Source of the DNA: a virus
Strand: one strand, 5' to 3'
Virus record (IMG/VR): IMGVR_UViG_3300017751_000228
Location: 1 to 24,126 of that record
Length of the DNA stretch: 24,126 nt
Shown: positions 8,735-15,612 of the stretch, one piece after another
How the letters are laid out: every line of letters begins with the position of its first letter
How positions within the stretch are numbered: position 1 is the first letter of the stretch
Made by a program: the position numbers and the translations under genes
Notes under the pieces: model-generated
What the model was told of the DNA's origin: nothing
Seen by the model: the letters and a program-made list of their open reading frames with translations, nothing else
The model's database searches: none

Positions 8735-8857
8735 TTAACACATATCCTTTTCTCTACATTTCCTGCAGTATCTATATTTAGGTCCATAAAAATAATTTCC
8801 ACAATCCCAATCAGACTCACAAGATTTTAAATAACTTTTTTCTTTATTATCAATCAT
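8735..8857 (-). CDS. 40-aa Cys-rich microprotein
   Basis: This small gene is tightly packed between the tape measure stop (8861-8863) and the start of the Dit-like gene (8734). Three bases separate the tape measure stop from its ATG, and its stop abuts the next ATG. A Shine-Dalgarno (AGGAAG, 7 nt upstream) lies inside the last tape measure codons. The product begins MIDNKEKSYLKSC and holds five Cys (C13, C19, C31, C34, C40), in the pattern CX5C-X11-CX2C-X5-C, with many aromatic and basic residues. A zinc-ribbon-like fold is plausible, but only the Cys pattern supports it. The family is not recognised. It might be a tail tip component, or an assembly or host-directed factor; no function is assigned. 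The good ribosome binding site and full use of the gap argue that it is real. Confidence 0.65.
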   Translation of the reverse strand: MIDNKEKSYLKSCESDWDCGNYFYGPKYRYCRKCREKDMC

Positions 8858-8860
8858 CTG

Positions 8861-11800
8861 TTATCTTCCTAGTATAGAGGAGCTACTACCTTCCTTTTCT
8901 AAGTTAACTAAAGCTTTTCTTATGGACATCGCTGCTTTTCTTGCAGACTGTGGATCTGAAGGAACGCCTGTAACATTTACAATAATGTTATCTACAGATA
9001 TTCCTCCTCCAACTCCATTGATTCCGGTAGGAGTTACTCTTGTACCTTGAGGTCCAACACTTAATATTTCTGGACCAAACTCTCCAACCATAGCTTTTGT
9101 ACCTATCTTTGCAAAACCACCTTTATGTAAGAACTTATGTTTTGCATCAGGATCTTTAGGATTTAATATTTCAGGAATTTGACTTTGTATGTTTTCTATA
9201 ATATCAGGGAAAGGTATAGCCATACCAAAACTTGCATAAATTTCGTTTACGTTTTTCTTTATATTTTTTATTTTTCCTTCAGCTACAGAAGTGTCTATAT
9301 CTAATATTGCTCCTTGTTCTGCTTCAAATTTTATTTTGAATATTCCTTCAGAAATAGCGCCAAATTTTTCAGAATACTTGGTACCCATTGTGTCAGCTTG
9401 TTCTATTAAATTATCTATTTGTTCTTGAGGCATACCTGCAGCAGTAGCAATGTTTCTAAACTGTTCCACACCTTCTGGACCAAGAGCTATAATTTTATCT
9501 GCTATTTGCATTAACTCAATTTGTGTTCTGACTTGATCATTCATAGCATTATTTATTCCGCGTTTTGCTTGCTCTTCAGCAGATGATTGACCTTCAGTAT
9601 CTTTCTCTAACTCTGCTATTCTTTCTCTCAAGCTTACAATTTCATCTGCTTCGGCTAATGCATCTGCACCCATTGTCTTGACTAAATCTTTTTGGAACTG
9701 TTGTTCTGCTTTTGCTATATCTTTTTGTAAGCTAAGTATTTCTTCAAAACTGTCTCTATCTTGAAAACCAGTTATACCTACTGTAGTCCCTTGCATTTCA
9801 GCAAGACGTTCTTTTGCAGCTTGAAGTTCATCTTCAGTTGCTACACCTCTCTTAACAGCTTGCTCTAAGAAATCTATTTCTCTTTTAGCATCTTTAATTG
9901 CAAGTCTTTCAGAGGCTCTATCTGATTTATTAAGATCAGATTGCATTCTTAATAAACGAAGTTTTGCTTTATTTATTTGCAAATCTTCAAAAGCTGTTAC
10001 TACACCTTTTTCTCCAAATTTAGTTAAAGCCTCAACTAATTTAGCATTTTCATCATTAAGTTTTTTAGTTCTTTTTATACCTTCATTGACAGTATCGTTA
10101 TAAGCTTCTTGTGCTTCTGCTATTTTTTGCTGGCTTGATGCAGCTTTTGATAAGGTATCGTCAAAACCTAATATTAGATCAAAAGTATTAACCATATCAT
10201 CTTTAAATTTCTTTAATCCTGCTTTGTAAGCATCTCCAGAAAATAATCTTGTAGTTGCTGTAGCAATAGTGTCTTCCAAATTACCTATGTAGTTTGTAGC
10301 CCAACTCATTAACTCGCTTTGTTCGTCTTCTGAAAAAGTACTTAAATCAGTTGCTGCATCGTGTGCAGCATCCATAAGAGCTATTGAAAGAAGTCCTCCA
10401 TTGTTTTGGACTCCAAGTGTAAGAGCATCTATAAAAGCTTCACCATAAGGAACAAATCTTTTAGCAGGAGACTTGATTCCAAATTCTAATATAAGACCTT
10501 CTTCACCATTTTCAACTGCATCAATAATAGCTTGTTTAATTTGATCGCCACTTTCCCTAATACCTTTAGACATACCATCAACTACATCTCCACCATATTC
10601 TTCAAATTTTTCTTGTAGCTCTGTACTAGATAATTCTATTTCATCAGGTATTTCAGCAATAGCACGTAATGTAGGTTCTATAAGACCTCTTGCATTAGAT
10701 TCAGCTTCTGCTGCTAACTCTGGAGACTTTAAGAAATCTTGTGCTGCAGCTAAAGCAGCTGGTCCCTCTTCTGCCAGCATTGCAGCTAAAGCAGTAAATC
10801 CTTGAGCTTGTAAAAGAGTTATTGTGTTTACAAACTCTGCTCCTAAGACAGCTTGATCTTGTAAGTTTCGAGTTATCTCACTAGCAGACATTTGTATTTG
10901 ATCTGGAATGTCATTAAAAAGACTTGCAATTCCTCTAGAAGATTCTTTTGCTATATTTATAACATTTTTAGCAATTGTTTCTTGTTGAGTTAATATTGAA
11001 AATTGTTGCCTTAGTTCTTCATTCTGTGCATCCAATATTTCTTGTTCTATTGCTGCAATATGTTCTTTGACAGTTGCAGAGTATTCTGTATTAGCTATGA
11101 TACTTTCTGAAATTCCTCTTTCTCTATCTCTAAAAGCACCCATTTTTCTTTCGTCTGATATTTTTTCTTTTCTTTGTTTCAACTCTATGTCACTAAAAGA
11201 GGCATTACCTTCTCTTATTAATGTTTCTTCAGCTAAAAGTTCTAATTTATTTTCGTGAAAATCAATAATACCTTTACCAAGCAATCCTTCTTTATTTATT
11301 ATATCTTCCAAATTTTTTTCCATATTTTGAAGAAACGCTTGATTGGCTAAAGCTGATTGTTTCTCATCTTCAGTTTCAAAAAATCCAAATGGACCAACAG
11401 ATTTCAAATCTAATCTACCATCTTTCATTGTGTCTTCTATTGCTTTTTGTACTTTATCAAGCATTGAAACAGCAAGAACTTCAGGTTCTTCTCCTCCTAA
11501 CAATATTCTTTCCATAAAATTATCAACACCTAAATCTGCTTTTAAATCTGGAGATAGCGAATTTATGGATGTAAAGAATTTCCCTACTTCACCACCAGCA
11601 CCTGTCAATTTTTCAAATTCTACCTCAAATACACCTTGTAAGTTATTTTCTAAGTTTTTAATGTTCTTGTCTAATGAAACAATTTGATCATTAGCGTTAA
11701 TTATTTTAGTTATCTCACTATCAGTAAATCCTAATGCTTTCAAATTTTCCGTATCAACTTCATCAACAGAATCTATAAAATCTTGATAATTAGTAAATTG

Positions 11801-13372
11801 ATCATCTAAACCGCTTAATTCCATAAATTCTTTTTTTGTTTCAACAACATTGTTTTTTAACATATTTAGTTGCTCAGTAGCACCCATAGCAAAATCTTCT
11901 GCTTGTCCAAGTACATTAGTAAACAGTGCTGCTCCTCCAATATCAGATGCAACATCTAATGCTGATTTTATAGCAACTATTCCTGCAGTAATTGTTGTTA
12001 TGGCTATAGCTGCCATTGCAATATTTCCTGTAGCTGCTGCAGTACCGGCAGCTGCTGCACCTGCAGCTACTGCTGTCATTTGAAGATGTGCGTTAAGTTT
12101 TGCAATCAAAACAATCATCTTAGTTATGCTTGCTAAGGCAAAAGCACCACCAAGTACTTTAAGTACTTTTAAGAAAGTCAGTCCAGATTGTTCAGCTGCA
12201 AGGCTGAAAGATTGAAGAGTAAAAATAAAATTTCTAAAGATAGGTAGCAAACCTTCTGCAAATTCCATTGTAAATTCTTTTATTTGATTTTTTAGCAAAA
12301 CCATTTGCTGTTTAGTAGTAGCGAATTTTTTAGCTGCTTCAACATTTAAAGCTATGTTAGATTCATAAGCTGTTCTAGAGGTGATCATAGCATCTCTTAA
12401 TAATCCTTCTGCTGTTGCTAAACCACCGATAGCTAATTGAGTTCTTCTTTGTGATAGATTAAGTTTTTGTAAAGTATCTTGTAATCCGTCTACTCTTTCT
12501 TCAGCGCTACTTAGTCCTTCTATAAAATCAACGACTGCCATAGAAGCATCTTCACTAAAAGCTTGAACAAATTCTTCAGATGTCGTATCTGCAATAGCTG
12601 CAAATAAAGATAACTGTTCTCCTCCATTTTGTATAGCTCTTTGAATTTCTTGAAAAAGACGAGCTACAGCAGTACCACCAGCTTGTGATGGAACACCTAT
12701 AGCTTGAAGAGCAGTAGCAAAAGCTAAAGCGTCTTGAGTAGAAGCACCCGATTGTTCAGCTGCAGTTGCAATACGTAATACTGTTGTAATAATTTCATCT
12801 TCAGTTGCAGCAAAGTTGTTACCTAACTCAACTATTGCAGCACCTGTTCTTTCAAAAAAATTACCCATAGATTGTTCAGGTATGTTTGCAATAGCACCTA
12901 ACCTAGCTAGAGCAAGAGCTGCGTTTTCTGTGCTCAAAACAGTTGCAACAGAAAGTTTTGTTACAACTTCAATAAATTCTTCTAGACTCTCAGCACCTAT
13001 ACCTAATTGACCACCAAGCTCACCTATTCTTGCTAGCTCTGTAGCAGCAATTGGTAACTCTGTAGCTAAATCACGTATAGTGTCTGCTAATCTTAAAAGA
13101 ACAGCTTCGTCAGCATCAACAGTTTTTCTAACACCCGCAAAGGCATCTTCAAATTGTATTAAGCTTGCAATACCTGCAGCAGCGGCAGCACCCATACCAA
13201 CAGCAGCGGCACCAATAGATACGAAAGCTCCATTAGCAAGTGCATTTAAATTATTAAATACAGGTGCTAATTGTTTAGCTTGTTCATTAGCCTCATTAGC
13301 TATTTGCTCTGTACCAACTAAAGATGCTACTAAAGCAACATCTAATGCTATATCAGCTGATTTACCCGGCAT
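8861..13372 (-). CDS. Tail tape measure protein
   Basis: At 1503 aa this is the longest gene in the window. Tape measure proteins set tail length and are carried in the tube; applying the family rule of about 0.15 nm per residue gives a tail near 225 nm (inference). Residues about 50-72 are hydrophobic. Residues about 75-345 resemble the TP901-type core (FEDAFAGVRKTVDADEA, LPIAATELARIGELGGQLGI, GTAVARLFQEIQRAI). Residues about 398-470 form long hydrophobic Ala-rich segments that could enter a membrane during DNA injection. Long charged coiled coils fill the middle, and near the C-terminus MVGEFGPEILSVGPQGTRVTPTG matches a motif frequent in this family. No peptidase or lysozyme domain was seen. 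The start overlaps the stop of the GT chaperone (TAATG), which is the usual gene order. Confidence 0.95.
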   Translation of the reverse strand: MPGKSADIALDVALVASLVGTEQIANEANEQAKQLAPVFNNLNALANGAFVSIGAAAVGMGAAAAAGIASLIQFEDAFAGVRKTVDADEAVLLRLADTIRDLATELPIAATELARIGELGGQLGIGAESLEEFIEVVTKLSVATVLSTENAALALARLGAIANIPEQSMGNFFERTGAAIVELGNNFAATEDEIITTVLRIATAAEQSGASTQDALAFATALQAIGVPSQAGGTAVARLFQEIQRAIQNGGEQLSLFAAIADTTSEEFVQAFSEDASMAVVDFIEGLSSAEERVDGLQDTLQKLNLSQRRTQLAIGGLATAEGLLRDAMITSRTAYESNIALNVEAAKKFATTKQQMVLLKNQIKEFTMEFAEGLLPIFRNFIFTLQSFSLAAEQSGLTFLKVLKVLGGAFALASITKMIVLIAKLNAHLQMTAVAAGAAAAGTAAATGNIAMAAIAITTITAGIVAIKSALDVASDIGGAALFTNVLGQAEDFAMGATEQLNMLKNNVVETKKEFMELSGLDDQFTNYQDFIDSVDEVDTENLKALGFTDSEITKIINANDQIVSLDKNIKNLENNLQGVFEVEFEKLTGAGGEVGKFFTSINSLSPDLKADLGVDNFMERILLGGEEPEVLAVSMLDKVQKAIEDTMKDGRLDLKSVGPFGFFETEDEKQSALANQAFLQNMEKNLEDIINKEGLLGKGIIDFHENKLELLAEETLIREGNASFSDIELKQRKEKISDERKMGAFRDRERGISESIIANTEYSATVKEHIAAIEQEILDAQNEELRQQFSILTQQETIAKNVINIAKESSRGIASLFNDIPDQIQMSASEITRNLQDQAVLGAEFVNTITLLQAQGFTALAAMLAEEGPAALAAAQDFLKSPELAAEAESNARGLIEPTLRAIAEIPDEIELSSTELQEKFEEYGGDVVDGMSKGIRESGDQIKQAIIDAVENGEEGLILEFGIKSPAKRFVPYGEAFIDALTLGVQNNGGLLSIALMDAAHDAATDLSTFSEDEQSELMSWATNYIGNLEDTIATATTRLFSGDAYKAGLKKFKDDMVNTFDLILGFDDTLSKAASSQQKIAEAQEAYNDTVNEGIKRTKKLNDENAKLVEALTKFGEKGVVTAFEDLQINKAKLRLLRMQSDLNKSDRASERLAIKDAKREIDFLEQAVKRGVATEDELQAAKERLAEMQGTTVGITGFQDRDSFEEILSLQKDIAKAEQQFQKDLVKTMGADALAEADEIVSLRERIAELEKDTEGQSSAEEQAKRGINNAMNDQVRTQIELMQIADKIIALGPEGVEQFRNIATAAGMPQEQIDNLIEQADTMGTKYSEKFGAISEGIFKIKFEAEQGAILDIDTSVAEGKIKNIKKNVNEIYASFGMAIPFPDIIENIQSQIPEILNPKDPDAKHKFLHKGGFAKIGTKAMVGEFGPEILSVGPQGTRVTPTGINGVGGGISVDNIIVNVTGVPSDPQSARKAAMSIRKALVNLEKEGSSSSILGR

Positions 13373-14048
13373 TAATTATCTCTTGTTTCTTGCATAAATT
13401 CTTCCATACTCAATGTTTTACGTTGTTTGTTAGAACGACCTCTAATTTTGTCGCGTTGTTGTTTGTACCAAGAACCGGGGTTCTCTTCTTTTTCTGATTC
13501 ACTTATATAATCATTACCTTCTCTTGCACTAATTAAAAGAGGTAAAAAGAATGCAGAACCTTCAAATGGTAAATTTGATAATAAACGAAGAAATCGTTTC
13601 CAGCCTACGTGTAAAGCTTCGTCTATATTGTAGTATCTTAAAAAATCAGCTTCTATCGCACTCCACCTTAATAAAAGATCGGATGGAGTGTAACTTAGTT
13701 TGGGCTGTCTTCGTCTCCTTCATCTATAGGACCTGCATCTACTTCAGGTGTTACTCCATATTCTGTTAAAAGAAACTGTAATAATTCTTGAAGCTTAGTC
13801 CAAGATGCTCCATCTTCGAGCATTTGATCTAAATTACTTTGTCCTATCAATGTGGCAAGCCATTCAGGAATTTGAGCTGCGGCTAGTTGACCAGTGTCGT
13901 CCATAAATCTTAACTGACTCAATACTACCCTTGCAGGCAATTCTGGGGGGAACTGATAGTCCCTTCCCGCTATTTTGACTTCGATAGATTCTTTGTCAGA
14001 CTCTTCTACCGCAGCGTCAAAATCCTTAAATCTTGTCTTCTCACTCAC
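13372..14048 (-). CDS. Tail assembly chaperone GT (product of -1 frameshift)
   Basis: A second frame of 109 codons (13372-13698) directly follows the chaperone G gene. It has no ATG, GTG or TTG near its beginning, so independent translation is unlikely. It is entered by -1 slippage at C CCA AAC. The fusion would be 117 + 108 = 225 aa. The T part starts LSYTPSDLLLRWSAIEADFL and ends in a Lys/Arg/Glu-rich helix (KTLSMEEFMQETRDN). In lambda-like phages, G and GT are made in a fixed ratio by frameshifting. GT binds the tape measure while the tail tube assembles and is absent from the mature virion. Position immediately upstream of the tape measure gene, joined by TAATG, fits fully. The frameshift is inferred from sequence only. 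Confidence 0.88.
13659..13690 (-). promoter_or_regulatory. Frameshift-stimulating stem-loop
   Basis: On the minus strand, CACTCCATC (13682-13690) pairs with GGTGGAGTG (13659-13667): nine base pairs including one U-G, with a 14-nt loop. It begins 7 nt after the slippery heptamer, a spacing typical for stimulatory structures in -1 frameshifting. A pseudoknot cannot be judged by eye. Confidence 0.75.
13695..14048 (-). CDS. Tail assembly chaperone G
   Basis: The unshifted product is 117 aa. It starts at GTG (14048) with AGGAG 8 nt upstream. The sequence MSEKTRFKDFDAAVEESDKE is followed by a predicted beta/helix region (VKIAGRDYQFPPELPARVVLSQ), an EWLATLIGQSNLDQMLEDG helix and a Asp/Glu-rich tail (DAGPIDEGDEDSPN). 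The compact acidic helical composition and its place between the major tail protein and the tape measure match tail assembly chaperones of lambda gpG and gp24/25-like families. The last two sense codons (CCA AAC) are part of the slippery site, immediately followed by TAA. The expected role is holding the tape measure soluble while tail tube subunits polymerise around it. Confidence 0.85.
   Translation of the reverse strand: MSEKTRFKDFDAAVEESDKESIEVKIAGRDYQFPPELPARVVLSQLRFMDDTGQLAAAQIPEWLATLIGQSNLDQMLEDGASWTKLQELLQFLLTEYGVTPEVDAGPIDEGDEDSPN
13698..13704 (-). promoter_or_regulatory. Slippery heptamer for -1 frameshift
   Basis: On the minus strand the heptamer is C CCA AAC, an X XXY YYZ pattern where both tRNAs can re-pair one base back (CCC, AAA). 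It is directly followed by the zero-frame stop TAA (13695-13697). The shifted frame continues as CTA AGT and stays open for 108 codons. Confidence 0.88.
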
Positions 14049-14068
14049 GTCTTATCTCCTATCTAATA

Positions 14069-14764
14069 TTACGGATTACTTGATCCACCTGCACCGGCAG
14101 CGTTTGTATTATCAACGATGTCGAACAAGTAGTTGTAACCATTACTATCTGAACCAACATTTAATGTTGTGTCAGGTACTAGTATCTTGAACTCTGTGCT
14201 CAAAACAACTTTTGTTGGGGCTTTAGCGTGTGCCATAGAGAAAGAACCAACGCTTACTGCGCGTGGGATTCTTACGTGTCTAGTGGCAACTCCGTTTGAG
14301 CCTTTTGGACCATCAGCAACTAACAACATTGCATACTCATTAAATGAGGATGATGTTGGGGGTACTAAGGTGTTATAACCTGATGCAGTTGCACCGGCAG
14401 CACCGTTAGCACCGTGTCCGATTTTACCGGATGTTGATGCTCCACCACCAAGAGCAATAATTAACTTAGCGTGTGAAGCTTGTGAAAGCTCACCTGTTAA
14501 TCTCACTTCTTGAGCGGTTTTAATTGTCTTAATTGGATCTACTTCTTCAGCCACCATAATGTCTTCAAAAGTTTTATCCATTTCAAGAGTCCAACCATCT
14601 TCAGAATAGCCTACTTCTTCCCAAGCAGGTGTCATAGCGGTTGGCGTATCAAACGCTCCGCCTGCATCTGTTGGGAAAGCTAATGAAGCTGTTGTTCGAT
14701 CCTTTAAATAAAGGACCCCAGTACCGATCAATACCTCAGATATTGAACCTTGTGTAGCTGGCAT
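14069..14764 (-). CDS. Major tail protein (tail tube)
   Basis: The protein is 231 aa: MPATQGSISEVLIGTGVLYL, then AWEEVGYSEDGWTLEMDKTFEDIMVAEEVDPIKTIKTAQEVRLTGELSQ in spirit (residues about 47-95), a layout typical of siphovirus tail tube subunits: an N-terminal strand ending in GVLYLK, then the E-xGxxxxG-type beta core, then TAQEVRLTGELSQ, which precedes the loop. The C-terminus is Gly/Ala/Asn-rich (NTNAAGAGGSSNP). The start follows GGAGAGAGTAATT, an acceptable ribosome binding site. It forms stacked hexamer rings around the tape measure. The neighbours agree: the tail terminator is upstream and the chaperones are downstream. It is preceded by a gap with strong palindromes, which may set its high expression. 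Confidence 0.83.
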   Translation of the reverse strand: MPATQGSISEVLIGTGVLYLKDRTTASLAFPTDAGGAFDTPTAMTPAWEEVGYSEDGWTLEMDKTFEDIMVAEEVDPIKTIKTAQEVRLTGELSQASHAKLIIALGGGASTSGKIGHGANGAAGATASGYNTLVPPTSSSFNEYAMLLVADGPKGSNGVATRHVRIPRAVSVGSFSMAHAKAPTKVVLSTEFKILVPDTTLNVGSDSNGYNYLFDIVDNTNAAGAGGSSNP

Positions 14765-14795
14765 AATTACTCTCTCCTACTATATATCTTATACT

Positions 14796-14815
14796 TCAAT
14801 TGTCGCGACAATTGA
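14796..14815. repeat. 20-bp perfect palindrome upstream of tail tube gene
   Basis: TCAATTGTCG followed by its exact reverse complement, centred on TCGCGA, between the 100-aa gene and the major tail protein. It overlaps a second inverted repeat (14810-14827: AATTGAC, loop TTAC, GTCAATT). The two structures share one arm and cannot both form fully. A TATAAG-type AT-rich stretch follows toward the gene. It could be an operator, a processing site or an mRNA-stabilising 5' structure. Confidence 0.8.
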
Positions 14816-14832
14816 CTTACGTCAATTACCTA

Positions 14833-15135
14833 TTACTCTTCTTCTGCTTGAAACCAATCAGATGAAGGGTCTTCTTCCACGACTTCGTCAACTTCAACCT
14901 TGTCGGTAAGGTCAACGCGCTCGATTACTTGGTTAGTGGCAATAGACTCATCTTCAGCGATGAAGACTTGTCCCTGCATAGTGTCGCTCATTGGCTTCAT
15001 ATGCTTGCTCATATCTTTCCAAGTAGACTCTGAGACTTCTACCCAAGAATTTTTTGTAAATAGAGTTTCTTCACCATTAACATCCCACCACACTTGTGTG
15101 AAAGTCATTAATGGATTAACTTGTACTTTTTTCAT
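14833..15135 (-). CDS. Small acidic tail-region protein (100 aa)
   Basis: No family recognised. The N-terminal part, MKKVQVNPLMTFTQVWWDVN, is followed by a beta-like stretch with SWVEVSESTWKDMSKHMKPM. The last 30 residues are very acidic (VDEVVEEDPSSDWFQAEEE). Composition and place, between the tail terminator and the tail tube gene, suggest a small virion or assembly protein. The acidic tail could bind a basic partner such as the 1047-aa protein two genes upstream, although nothing in the sequence proves it. Its ATG shares one base with the stop of the tail terminator gene (TAATG). Conserved order in relatives would be the main test of function. Confidence 0.68.
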   Translation of the reverse strand: MKKVQVNPLMTFTQVWWDVNGEETLFTKNSWVEVSESTWKDMSKHMKPMSDTMQGQVFIAEDESIATNQVIERVDLTDKVEVDEVVEEDPSSDWFQAEEE

Positions 15136-15605
15136 TATGTATCATACCTATATGTCATTCCTATAGTAATAGTATACAACCCCAAGCCAGTTTCTGTTTC
15201 CTCTATTCGTGAAATTCCATCTACAATTTCAAAACCATAAATGAATGCTTTATCACCATTACTTAAAGTAATTGCGTTGTTAGATTCATTAAAAGCTGCT
15301 TGTTGAACTGCTGCTGCTAAAGAATAAGCTTGTGCATAATCGGGTTGAGGGTCTGTACCATTACCACCCCATCTACCTGCATAACAGCTAATGGGAATAA
15401 TTGCTTCTTCAATTAATACTTCAGAAAATTGATCAAGAGGTACACCACCAGCTCTAAAATAAGTCATAAATGGTAGTTGAGCATTTCTAGGCAATCTAGT
15501 TGCCACTCTAGTGCTACATATATTATTTATTGGTGTTCTTGCTATAGCCCAAGCTCTAAATACCACTTCTGCATCTGGTGCAGAATTTTGATTTCCATAA
15601 ACCAT
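15135..15605 (-). CDS. Tail terminator / tail completion protein
   Basis: The protein is 156 aa. Residues about 14-60 (AEVVFRAWAIARTPINNICSTRVATRLP) and the sequence after it (LPFMTYFRAGGVP) match the pattern of tail terminator (gpU/DUF3168-like) proteins: an N-terminal helix, a strand with LP(F)xTYxxxGG, then alternating strands and helices (PDYAQAYSLAAAVQQAAF). The C-terminal half, KAFIYGFEIVDGISRIEE with TGLGLYTITIGMTYRY, fits a final beta-hairpin in these proteins, which often report on deviation from a target. It is expected to sit as a ring where the tail meets the head. AGGAG lies 5-6 nt before the start, and the gene starts 8 nt after the stop of the giant upstream gene. Confidence 0.72.
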   Translation of the reverse strand: MVYGNQNSAPDAEVVFRAWAIARTPINNICSTRVATRLPRNAQLPFMTYFRAGGVPLDQFSEVLIEEAIIPISCYAGRWGGNGTDPQPDYAQAYSLAAAVQQAAFNESNNAITLSNGDKAFIYGFEIVDGISRIEETETGLGLYTITIGMTYRYDT

Positions 15606-15612
15606 TTATCTC

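Noticed and set aside
11067-13397. Several plus-strand frames (60-114 codons) opposite the tape measure
   Set aside because: They mirror the Ala/Leu-rich coding bias of the tape measure on the other strand; no Shine-Dalgarno or family motif was seen.
14069-14100. Search for a frameshifted C-terminal extension of the tail tube protein
   Set aside because: No slippery heptamer near its stop, and the next gene begins 21 nt after the stop without an open frame to extend into.
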